A stretch of 64,000 nucleotides of DNA, from contig NC_069136.1 of the NCBI RefSeq assembly GCF_026914265.1, positions 24,652,201 through 24,716,200 on the forward strand. Reading direction: 5' to 3'. The position numbers and the translations under genes were made by a program. A model generated the notes under the pieces. The model had not been told where the DNA came from, did no database searches, and saw only the letters and a list, made by a program, of their open reading frames with translations. The DNA is from Mya arenaria (Eukaryota > Mollusca > Bivalvia > Myida > Myidae). How positions within the stretch are numbered: position 1 is the first letter of the stretch; every line of letters begins with the position of its first letter. Below, one piece after another: positions 37,276 through 48,232 of the stretch.

Positions 37276-40200
37276 CTGCAATATTCAAAATACAGCCCAT
37301 AATGGAGACATTCCGTAAATGAATGGTAGTATGTACATGCTCTTCAATAAGCAATCCAGTGTTTTCCCAGTGGTCGAAATTAACACAAGCCCGCAAGCCC
37401 TGCAATAGTCATATGTCTTCTGGGATTGCTAAAATTCTGATTTTTTTATAGCAGGGTTTATTTAATTAAATTGATGCTAAGCAATAGTATATGAATTCCG
37501 ACTTGTTCATCCAAAAGTCTTATTTCGATAACTGTTTTCACCAGGTTTTTTTTTAAATTAGGGTCCTCAGACCCTCATGGATGACAAAATGGAGTTCTCT
37601 GGAAACAAGTTGGAAAATGAACAGTAAGTACATTGTGTGTTCTTCTACAAACAATCCAGAGTTTTCCAAACGAATTCTATTACTATAATAGATTGATGGC
37701 TATTTATAGTAATGACATAATATCTCATATAACCCCCTAACATAGGTCACACTGTCAAAATGGCTGCCAGAACAAGTGGCGCTGTATATTGAAACTTTTA
37801 TAATCTGGTGAGACAAGTGTATTTGTGGAGTTTTGCACTACATTCCCAGATTTAAACTTTGCTTTTCAAGTAAGACTTTTTGTTGACAAATATATTGTAT
37901 ACTGAAATAAACAGTGTGTCAAGACTACTGACACAAATGTGTTGAGTTTGACACAGCATTTCAAGGCGCATCAATCTAACACTTGTTGGAAGCATTTTAA
38001 GCAAAGAAGAATCTTACAGTCTTGAACTACAAACAGACTATCTAAATACAAGGCCACTATGACAATTTATAAATATTTCTGTGAAGTTTTAAACCTTACA
38101 TTTAGGCCACACCAATACAATATTTTGATTGTCTGATTTTCCATGACTACTTTCCAGTTAAATTAAAATGACAGTCACTTCATAACAAAGGGAAAGAAAT
38201 CATGTTCAGCATCCAAAAACTTTGAACAAGTTATCGTTCCTATCGAAATTGAGCAGCTATTTAGAATACAACCTACTTATTCAGCCAATGAAATTTCAGA
38301 TAGGCAATCATTAAGTACTACGGTAGGTTTAATCATTTAGACAGTCATCGAAATTAGACTTTTGGATGAACAAGCCCGAATTCTTATACTATTGCTTGGC
38401 AATTTTTTTTTGAACAAGCCCTGCTATATAAAATGCAGAATTTGAGTAAGCCCGGAAGACATTTTACTAGTACAGGGCTTGCGGGCTTGTGCTAATTTTG
38501 ACCACTGTTTAGAATGTCAACTTTCGCCAGTCCGCCTACTGCCACTCATCCGATATACACTCCCTGCGTCAGAAATAGCATTAACAATGTATCAGCCAAT
38601 GAGGTTGTATTCTAAGTCAGTTAGATGATCTGAAATAATATCTTAATGATTTACTATGTTCACTCCGCCCATTATTAATCATTAAGAATGAATTTCATGT
38701 CGTCTATTACTTAAGTCATGCTTTTCAGTGGTTTATTGTAAATAAACGGTGTATATATAATAAGCTGATAAACTCGCTGTTTATCAAAACTGTGATTCCT
38801 TTAACAATAAAGAACTAAGGTAAATGCACACAGTTCTTGGGAGAAAAATCAATAATGTCATTTCCAGTATGATGTCATTTGGCTGAAAGATTTTTCAATT
38901 AAATCTTAATTAACTTATTGTGTTTTTCTTAAATCACAAGCATGAAATAAAAAGAAAAAAATGTTGTAGCAGTTTTAGATTACAATATATTTCACATCGT
39001 CAACACCAAAACTAAATATAGCATTTCAATGATTTGATGCACACTCGGTGAAACAATTTGCTTACATTAAAACAAACAATTATTCTTTATGTAACCAGCA
39101 TTAAAAAAATGTTTGTTAACTAATGCTTTGAAAATCAGATTACTGCCATAAAATTAACAAGCAACAAGAACTTCTTTTGCCATTGGGTTTATTTCTGAAA
39201 CAACAATCAAAGCTCAGACTTGAGTTTTATGCTGGGTTTATTTTCAAACGCAAGGGCCGCAGAGTTAATGCAGTAACGTAGGCCAGTGGGCTCAGGACCA
39301 TCAGTAAACAAGTGCCCAAGGTGCGCCCCACAGCGTGAGCATGTTACCTCTACACGCTGCATGCCTGCAATATATCGCATTCTGGCAGTGATATTGTATT
39401 TCTTTGGATATAATTATGAATATGCTGCAAATGTATTTTGACTTCTTGTTTCTGATAGAAAATCATCAACACATTGTTAATTTATTTAGCAGAAACACTG
39501 AAGTCTGACTCTGATTTCAATATTGGCAACAATTTCAACAAAATTTGGATGAACAAGCCCGAATTCTTGTACCATTGCTTGGCATCAATTTTTTTAACAA
39601 GCCCTGCTATATAAAATTCAGAATTTGAGCAAGCCAGAAATTCATTTTACCGGGCTTGTGTTAATTCCAACCACTGCTTTGAGTGAGTCTCTTTACCGAC
39701 GCACACTAAAGGTTGATGCAAAAAAAAAACTTTAATGCATTCTCATGTATAACTCATATGACTTTACTAATTAACACAGGGTTCTCAATAAGTTTCGGTT
39801 GAACTGTCTCAAATAGTAACCGACCAGCTTCTACTTATTCTACTGAAAATTCATTTAGTTTTCCAAATTTGAACCGGCCCTATTGCCATTTGAACCATCC
39901 ATTTTGGCCGGCAGCCGGTTCTTATTGAGAACACTGTTAACACGATAAAAGCAATGATTTATGTTCTGATAAAATAAGGTAGCATTTTTTTTTTAATTAA
40001 CCTTCATGGCCATAAATACCCCAATTAAAAAAGCACTATTTTTTTGGCATCAACCTGTACTGTGTACCTTTACTTTATCACAAAAAAACATTAAGCCCAT
40101 CACACCCACCATGAGACGTATCATCCCCGAGGGTGACTGCTTCCTTCGAGATCACATCCTTAAAGGAAGGCCAGCCGGAACGGGAGTTGTATTTGTCATC

Positions 40201-41888
40201 GGATGAGAAGATACGATTCCCACAAACTACACATCGGTACGAACCCTCATCATTGTGGCTGTTGTATTCACCCGAGAAAGCCCTGAATAAAGAAAAGAAC
40301 AAATGTCAGTACAAGTTTAAAATATATGTATATACATGTATAAAATATTAACATTGTGTTAATACCAGACGGTCCAACAAACACATATAATATTGTGTGG
40401 TACCTTTTGGCAATAACCAAACCAGTCATCGAAATTAGACTTTCGGATGAACAAACCCGATTTCTAACAGAAGAGCTTGGCATATTTTTTTTTACAAGCT
40501 CTTGTTTTTAAATTCAAAAGTTTATCAAGTCTGGAAAATGTTTAACCATAGCCAGGCTTGCAGGCGTGTTCTTATTTTGACCACAGCCTCAAAATATATT
40601 CTAATTAGTAAAACCAGTAGGTCCCAACTGCTGAAAGCAACTAAATTCATCTGTACCCATGGAATGTTTTAAATGAATTATCTCCAAGGCATGAACATGA
40701 CTCTCAGTGACATAGATAAAGTACTGTTAGTTTTAACACTAAACCATACCAATGATCAGTACTTTATCTTGTAACAACTGTTCTATCCCAATATGGTTTT
40801 TGTCGGAGAAAAGATTAGAAAGGGAAAATGTCTAACAAAACGGAGAAGTAGGATTATGGTATGTCATACCAGAAGCCAATCAATTTTGTTAGACATTTTC
40901 CCTCCCTTATCTCATCTATGACACCAACTGTGTTGACATCCACTTATATGATAAGTACTACAAGAAACAAGCCTTTCTACCTCTCAGTGCCCTTCTCCTG
41001 TGTGACTTTGTACTGCATTGGGGTCAGCTTTTCCCGCAGTTCTTCCCGCGGGTATGACACGGGACATGTTGCTGTCTCCGTACATGATGCTGAAAAATTA
41101 AAAACATTCATTGCAGAAGATCTGACCATTAAATGATACATGTGTCACAGGATATAAACAAAAGTGCCACAGTGCAAATGTCTTGAATGACAGCTTGTTT
41201 TGTTATGTCACTTGCATTCTTTTTTATCAAACCTGGCAAAGCCACACAGTTTCACCACAAAATACATAACAAGTTCATGTACTTTAAGAATCTACAGTCA
41301 ATTTATTTTTGAGGAAAATTCTGAGAGTAAACATTGTATTAAAAAGTAATAATTAGTTGAGACATACTACAGTTTCTCAATTTGAACTGCCCTAACAGTG
41401 GCTTCAAACAGTCAGTTTCAACACTTCGAAGAGCTTTGTTTGTCACTGCACCATTTATTCAAGTGTAACCTAAAGCTTTGATCTTATTGGTCAGCTGAAG
41501 TCAAACCAGTACATGGATGGATGCCTTGTGGGGATATGAGCTCTCCTGTGACCTCTACAGTAGTTAGTAAGTTCTTAATGATTTGTAAAGGTATGCACCA
41601 TATATTATCACTGATGGCGGCAGTTTCTTTGATGTGATGTTAATCAATAGGACTTAATTTGAAATTCAGTTGATAGATTTTTAGGCAGAGTTAAAGCCAC
41701 AAGTGTAAGTTCTATTCTTCCTGTTTGTTAAGCCTTATTCACAAATAAACTATTCAGGTGTATATTATCTAACAATTTAGTAACTTAAATGTACCTTTAA
41801 ACTTCTGTATTGATGGCGATTCTTCTTGTTTAGAAGAAATTAGATGCAGGATGTTCATCCAGAAAATAGTTCCAAGTACAACTCGCAT
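37136..41888 (-). CDS. MSRB3: Methionine-R-sulfoxide reductase B3 (ER type), with two alternative last exons
   Basis: Reduces methionine-R-sulfoxide in proteins. Minus-strand coding exons: 41888-41795, 41089-40981, 40282-40110, then either 39364-39207 (isoform A, 177 aa) or 37275-37136 (isoform B, 171 aa). Introns run in phases 1, 2, 1 and all have GT/AG ends. Residues 1-19 form a hydrophobic signal peptide. [15 protein letters not shown] (53-67) and SGWPSF (103-108) are MsrB signatures. Zn ligands are Cys85, Cys88, Cys134 and Cys137; the catalytic residue is Cys157 in R-(Y/F)-C-(I/V)-NSAAL. Isoform A ends KSEL, comparable to the KAEL of human MSRB3 and to KDEL-type ER retrieval signals. Isoform B ends ETTV and lacks it. 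A further AG at 41900-41899, ten bases before the ATG, implies a 5' UTR intron. The gene is head to head with DCUN1D1. Both isoforms keep every family residue I can check, so neither last exon looks decayed. Confidence 0.93.
37367..37535 (-). mobile_element. Family H MITE copy 1 (in the intron before MSRB3 exon 4B)
   Basis: Starts CAGTGGTCGAAATTAACACA after one base and ends TCGATAACTGT: inverted relative to copies 2-4. It contains AAGCCCGCAAGCCCTG and TTGTTCATCCAAAAGTC. The insert ends about 90 bases from the exon 4B acceptor. Confidence 0.7.
38259..38712. repeat. Family J copy 2, split by a family H element
   Basis: Homologous to 26621-26930 on both sides of the insertion at 38341-38508. 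Shared words include CAGCCAATGAAATTTCAGA and CCTACTGCCACTCATCC. It lies between the two MSRB3 last exons. Confidence 0.7.
38341..38508 (+). mobile_element. Family H MITE copy 2, nested in family J (168 bp)
   Basis: Starts ACAGTCATCGAAATTAGAC and ends TTTTGACCACTGT. TTAG lies directly outside both ends (38337-38340 and 38509-38512) and occurs once at the matching point of the empty site near 26700. This fixes the element's ends and suggests a 4-bp (possibly 5-bp TTTAG) target duplication. Confidence 0.82.
39207..39364 (-). CDS. MSRB3: MSRB3 exon 4A (proximal last exon, KSEL end)
   Basis: 158 bases encoding the second CxxC pair, HLGH, DGPEPTG, the catalytic RYCINSAAL and a short tail ending LKSEL before TGA. 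The acceptor is ATATTGCAG. The last four residues fit an ER-retrieval signal. A gene-strand AATAAA lies at 39193-39188, only 14 bases after the stop, so a very short 3' UTR is possible. Confidence 0.92.
39530..39677 (+). mobile_element. Family H MITE copy 3
   Basis: Contains TTGGATGAACAAGCCCGAAT, GCTTGGCATC, AACAAGCCCTGCTATATAAA and a right end CCAACCACTGC. The left end is eroded. Lies in the MSRB3 intron between exons 3 and 4A. Confidence 0.7.
40110..40282 (-). CDS. MSRB3: MSRB3 exon 3 (first zinc pair, SGWPSF)
   Basis: 173 bases, residues 69-125 plus flanking partial codons. Carries the CxxC zinc pair (Cys85, Cys88) and the SGWPSF motif. Donor G|GTGGGT. This is the common exon from which both alternative last exons can be joined in frame. 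Confidence 0.93.
40422..40587 (+). mobile_element. Family H MITE copy 4
   Basis: Starts CCAGTCATCGAAATTAGACT and ends TTTTGACCACAGC; lies in MSRB3 intron 2. More diverged inside than copy 2. Confidence 0.7.
40981..41089 (-). CDS. MSRB3: MSRB3 exon 2
   Basis: 109 bases encoding residues 33-67 and parts of the codons at each side. Contains [15 protein letters not shown], the N-terminal MsrB signature, and Cys34/Cys40, which match in spacing the two cysteines near the mature N terminus of vertebrate MSRB3. Acceptor TTTTTCAG, donor AG|GTAGAA. Confidence 0.92.
41795..41888 (-). CDS. MSRB3: MSRB3 exon 1 (signal peptide)
   Basis: Encodes residues 1-31 plus one base. The ATG is at 41888-41886; [19 protein letters not shown] is a typical secretory leader with no acidic residue. 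The donor is AAAG|GTACAT at 41794. The exon itself starts at 41898 after a TTTCAG acceptor, so the first non-coding exon lies further upstream and was not located. Confidence 0.85.
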
Positions 41889-41898
41889 CTAAAGAATC

Positions 41899-44800
41899 CT
41901 GAAACAAAATGCAACCATACGTTTAATATTTTGGTGTATAAATCATTAAAATAAAGTTCACACAAGTAACATGCAAATTGCACAAAACAATCCTTAAACT
42001 TTTGTGCATTGTAATATTGTACATGTTATATGAGCCGCATTCCGCGAATTTGGGTCTTCGTATTAAAATCAAAACAATGGGGTAATAGAAACTTGAAATA
42101 CTCATTAATAGATACCCATTTTTTTCAGAAGTGTGGAGTAATACTGCAATAATGAGCGATCAGGGATACTTTTTTTATTATTTTGACATTTCTTATGTAC
42201 CCCTGTAACACTACAACTCTCTACCATTTAACACCAGGAGAAAGAATATATAGAAATATTATGCATCAATGTTGAATAATGACAAAGCTGTTCAATATGT
42301 ACCCGACAGTGATCTAAACTGGATTTAATTTGTCATTATAGTCTTTATTTATTACATGAATACCGTTATACATGTACACAACCTGTCATATATGTCCCAA
42401 ATTTACAGATATCGGCATACTTCACAAACAAATGACACATGTAAGTGTTTTATGATATCTGAACATGTATTTTGGCATAAATGAAGATGTGTTTAATAGT
42501 AGGTAATAATATTTGAGTAGAAATTTGAAATTATAACACCCAGTGAATTTCCTTGCGTTGTGTTAAATATGTACAGAATATTAACCGCTGTCCAGTGTCA
42601 TTTCTAGCACAAATTTGAGCTGCCAATTTCAGTCAGACTGACACAATGTTCCAAAGCTGAAGAGCTGGTTCCCCTCCCCAGTGAGCAAAAACCAGGCCGA
42701 TAGCTTCACTGACAGGAAGTGAGGAACCAAATGCCAAAATTTAAGTAAACTAATGTGCACAAGATATTGTAAAATTTAGGTTAAAAATCGGGCTAAATCA
42801 TGATGGAATTAGAATTGACATATTCTCGTATAAAGTTTCAAAATTTCTAGCCTTTAGGTCTAACATAATTTAAGCCAAGCAGATAAAACACTTGTGTTTA
42901 TTAAGTGATTTCCAAATTAGGAAAAAAATAGACAAGTAAAAATATTGTAATTTTATAATACGATTCAAGCGGACTTATTAATTCAATAATTATTTTCATT
43001 ATGGATACAAATAAGCTGAATATATTCAGAGGTCTGACTCACATTCATTTGAGTATAACGCTTTAAAATTAACTTTTTCTATTTTCAGGAAGGGGAATGT
43101 CCGTGCGTTTATTTACATCGACACCGTCTAGGAAAGGAATACCGAATTAGTTAGTCGTTATCAACACTGATGGTTACGAACAATTCTATCTCCTGCACAG
43201 TGACCTCCCCTCATACATATCGGACATATAAAATGTTAAATCACTAAGTTGCTTTAGTTTAATTATGAAATATTTGAAAGCACATTTGTACTAAATTTTA
43301 TAAGAATTTATTGTTTTCGTCATACAGTCGAGCACCGTTGGCTCGAACTCCCAGAGACCTGCGAAAATACCTCGAGCCTCGGTAAGTTTGGTCTTAGCGG
43401 AAATGCTTAAATTCAGTATAAAGAAATCAACCCTTTACATCCAGTTCGAGCCAATGAAGTATTTGAACAAAAAGAGTTCGAGCCAAAGGGGTTCGACTGA
43501 ATTTGAAAACTCATTTCGCAGTACAATAGGTCCGTGTCTTTATAAACTGGGAATGTGATGAGTTTTATACTCGCTTTTACTTAATTATAGTTCACGAAGT
43601 TTAATTTATTTCTACAGAAGTTTTTACGAAGTTAAATCTTTCTACACAAGTTAAATACTATACTCAATCACGGACCTGTAAACCATTGGTCCGTGACTCA
43701 ATTAAAAAAACACAACAGTTGGTTAATTTTACTTGCAATAATAGAATAACATTTAATGATTTTCTTTTAAAAATGCAACCACGGATTAATGTAGGTGCTT
43801 ATAAATCAAAAGATACATTTAAAGAAGGTTAAACTACTGCAAAAATAATTATGTGATTTGAAATAAACTTTTGCATTATGCTTCCAAAAAATGCATTGTC
43901 CAATCCAGATTTTCATTCTAGCACCAGAAATACTCAATCAATTTCAACAGAATTTGGAAAATATTATTTTCAGTATTTAAAACAAAATCAATATAAAATT
44001 TAGTTAAAAACATGTAAAAGATTCAAATGCAAATTGAAGTTCCTGTATTTAAGTACCGATTTAAAAAGATGATCATAAATATATAATTATAACTTTATTT
44101 TGCATTCCAAGTGAAGTATTAAGCAAGTAACCCATAATGTATCATAATTTAATATTTCCTGTTTCAGTGGTCCGGAAGGTGTCAGTGACAGTTCATATAA
44201 TCTGATAAAAAGCTTGTGTGTAGTCTGAAATGACATAGCCTTACAATTTTTGTCATAATTGATCAAAGTCTTCCTATCTAATTCAGTTACAAATATACAT
44301 CTTTATACGGCTGTATTTTACAGCTGTGGCTATCAAGAAGATATATCAACAGCTATAAAATACAGCTGTAGATATATTTTTTGGCACTAAAATACAACTA
44401 CATATGTGTATTTACAACGCTTTATCGACCATTGTAGCTTAGAAACGCATGGTGCGTAGAACTTCTGCTTTCGAGTGATGCTCTTCAATTAGTACTGCAG
44501 AGGAGAGTAACCTCTGCGCGGAGTTTCCGTGACGTAAAAGATCGCTCCTGTATTGCACGGATTACATGCATGGATAACGCATATGTATTTATTGGAAGCC
44601 GTCCGCTGTCGAGATAACATTAAAACAGCAAACCGCGGTTCGTCATTTAAGCCTCAATTCTAAGATTCTTGACCTTCTGGTTGCCATTTATGAAACACGT
44701 ACAGAGCGTTACGATATATATGTGGGATAGCAAAGGACCAGAAATTGTACATCTTTAGGGGAATGTGTCCCGGTTCCAGTAGCCAGTTCCGTAGAGCAGT

Positions 44801-45388
44801 GGAATCAAGTCTGGTGAATAGTGCCACCGGGTAGACACTCTAGGAAGCCTAATGCAAGGTTTCAACGTTGGCCTAAGAACATCGCGATCTGAATGCTGAC
44901 AAGGGTCCAGGCGTTTTCTGTAAATAGGAAGGCATAATAGACTTGGCATATATTTGTTTTCTAGTTATCCAGTTCAAGTAGTAAGTTAAATGAAATTATA
45001 TAGCTTTGCGATCTAGTCTAGTGAACAGAGCTGGTGACTAGAAACTACGCGGAGACTTATACTTAGTATCTGTGTTGACTTCCGCGCATTGCGATCGGTG
45101 CGGTTACAATGTCAACTTCAGTTAAAAATCAAACCTACTGCGAGAGAAGGTCATTTATGAATGAAGTGATAACCCAATGAGAAAAAATAACATGAATTTG
45201 TGGTTAATTATTGTTAAACTTTATTTTTATAATTGTTTGTTCCATTTATTCGGTATATTTAAGGCAGGCCAAGAAAAATATCAATATAAGCTCTTCGAAA
45301 CCGATTGTAAACACATCGCGATCCAAGAGGATATAGATGGTTGATTATAACCTTTACAACACCACGGCCAAAATCAAACATTTTCGTT

Positions 45389-45389
<1 letters not shown>
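41899..45389. other. Head-to-head region between MSRB3 and DCUN1D1
   Basis: No coding exon seen. A less AT-rich block at 44440-44720 contains TGACGTAA (44530-44537), a CREB/ATF-type site. A second one at 45040-45120 contains CCGCGCATTGCG, close to an NRF1-like word. A short inverted repeat around ACAGCTGTATTTTA lies at 44308-44370. Non-coding first exons and promoters of both genes should lie here, but I cannot place them. Confidence 0.3.
43325..43499. mobile_element. Pogo/Tigger-like MITE, copy 2
   Basis: Starts CAGTCGAGCACCGTTGGCTC and ends CAAAGGGGTTCGACTG; TA flanks the left end, AA the right. Relative to copy 1 the interior contains an additional GAGTTCGAGCC repeat. Confidence 0.65.
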
Positions 45390-45599
<210 letters not shown>

Positions 45600-45721
45600 G
45601 TCTCCAACAATATCAAAGGGAGGTAACTACGCCAAAGACAGTATTCATAACTGTTTCGACGTATCTAGTTAACGGGTCGACAACGTTGAAAATAAACGAT
45701 ATTAAATGGGTCAGAAACAAA

Positions 45722-45724
45722 ATG
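45722..45724 (+). CDS. DCUN1D1: DCUN1D1 exon 1: start codon at the exon edge
   Basis: ATG lies immediately before GTAAGT at 45725. The only coding bases of this exon are the start codon itself; the rest is 5' UTR. Confidence 0.85.
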
Positions 45725-48196
45725 GTAAGTTTTTGTGTGCATTTTCTGTAAACATTTCGTGCTTTCTTCCTTGTTTTTCAGTCAGTGACATATCCGATTA
45801 GCAAAATAATAATTTCATTCCAGCATAAATTGAAAAGCTCTCAAAGGGACAAAGTCCGGCAGTTTATTGCCTTCACACAGACAACTGAAAAAGCTGGAAT
45901 TCAGTGTTTGAGCTGTCATGACTGGAAACTGGATGTCGCAGTTGACAACTATTTCCAAAATCCTGACCGATATAATGAAACTGTAAGACCAACAGCTGAT
46001 AGAAAACGCCTGGAGGCTCTATGGCAGAGATATAAAGGTATATTGCAATTGGAATGATGTCATGAACTAACCATATTCAGTATATAAGACTAGGCACCTT
46101 TCCCAGTTGAGCCATTATTGTTAAATCAATCAAATTAATAGCCCAATTCGGCTACTTTTCAACAAAATAAACATCGTTTTATTTGATTTAGTTATATTAA
46201 CCTAATTGGAAAAGGTGCCAGAGTATTTGTAATTTGTTGATTAGGAAATGTGCACAGCCTGTTTCAGCAAGCAGTTGTAACCTTTGCAGTTATGGGTGCA
46301 TGTAGAGGGTGCATGTTGAGGATTTGTCTTCGCGTCAAAAAAGCGGGAAATGTGCTTTATCTAGGGTCACTGCAGTGTGGGGGACATTTGGCGGGGATTT
46401 TACCAGCAGTTTGTCTCCGCAGGGCCGGGATTTTACCAGGGCTCGGCTAGACCGAAAGTCAAAGTCCCCGCTATTCCATTCCATTTTGTTGTAGCTCGAT
46501 TGGGAAAGGTGCACAGAGTTCCATTCCAATTTCTTGTAGCTTGATTGGGAAAGGTGCACAGAGTTCCATTCCATTTTGTTGTAATAGCTCAATTAGCAAA
46601 GGTGCACAGAGTTCCATTCCATTTTGTTGTAGCTTGATTGGGAAAGGTGCACAGAGTTTCATTCCATTTTGTTGTAGCTCGATTGGGAAAGGTGCACAGA
46701 GTTTCATTCCATTTTGTTGTAGCTTGATTGGGAAAGGTGCACAGAGTTTCATTCCATTTTGTTGTAGCTCGATTGGGAAAGGTGCACAGAGTTCCATTCC
46801 ATTTTGTTGTAGCTCGATTGGGAAAGGTGCACAGAGTTCAATTCCATTTTGTTGTAATAGCTCGATTAGGAAAGGTGCACAGAGTTCCATTCCATTTTGT
46901 TGTACCATTATAACTCAAATGTCTCTTTTGTAGTAAAGAATTAAGATTGTGTTGAAAAATATGTCATTTTGAGAAAAAAGAATGGCTTTACATAAATAAA
47001 TAAGGAAATGTTACAGTTGAAGTAACAAGTTTTTCTGTCTCCTCCTGCAAATGAGGAAACTATCAAAATATTAGTTTTTCCTTTCAAAAGACCTGAAATG
47101 GCTGAAATATCAAACCGTGTGACTGTAATATCTATAAATATTGCAATTAGTTATGACAGTTAATATTGCATACTAATCTCTGAATGTGATGAAAAACAGC
47201 CATTTCTGAATTTAATAATCCCCAAAACCTAGTCATCACACAATTCATTCGGATGTGAAATGAACATTCACACGCCAGGTAAAAGGACTTTCATAAAAAA
47301 AATATATATTTATTATTTTTTTTCTCCAGATTTGGACAAATATAATATATTTTGCCAGGGGAATGGGACCGATAGTCGGACCCGTGGTTACTATAGAAAA
47401 TTGCCTGATTATCCATTATCCTGAATTATCCTGAACTTATGGATAATCAGATCTTTTTTTATCCTTTTACCAGCGATTTTTTTAGGAATTATTTTTACTG
47501 CCTGTACCTTGCAAAATGGGAAAAAAAGTCGACTTTGGGAAAAATACAAAATCAGGCCAAAATAGCTAATATAATGGCGAAAAATGAAATATACATGTTT
47601 TAACTTTTTTATGCATGAAATATGCTGTGAAAGAGTAAGTCTTGTCAAGGTTTTGTTTAAAGTTCAAGAAATTCATTGCTTTTTTAATCATGAATGTAAT
47701 GTGCATTTATCAAATTGGGAAAAAATTATAAAATTTGGGGGAAAATGGACAGTATTTCACAAGGTGAAACAGCCTTTAGAAGCCAGTAAATTGCATTAAA
47801 AAATCAGTTTACATGATCTAGTCATATATATCTTTCAGATCCACATGAGGAAAACAAGATGACAGTTGACGGTGTTATGAAATTCCTTGAGGACTTAAAC
47901 CTGAGCCCAGAGTCACGCTTAGTGTTGCTGATAGCATGGAGATTTAAGGCCGCAACACAGTGCGAGTTTTCAAAAGAGGAGTTTATAAATGGCATGGTAG
48001 AATTAGGGTAATTTGAACTTTCTATTACTAATTGTTTAAGTCTACATAAGAAGGGTATATTAACTTGTTATCGTTATTGTTTGAATGAGAAATGTATACT
48101 AATACGTTTGTAGAATCCATTGAAGACCACATTGTAAAGACGATACTTATGTAACTTTAATATATATATAATTATGTGTTATCTTTATGAAATAAA

Positions 48197-48232
<36 letters not shown>

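Noticed and set aside
46471-46933. Long frames on both strands (NGMELCAPF and [12 protein letters not shown] repeats)
   Set aside because: 45-bp minisatellite in an intron; a unit that is a multiple of three keeps frames open.
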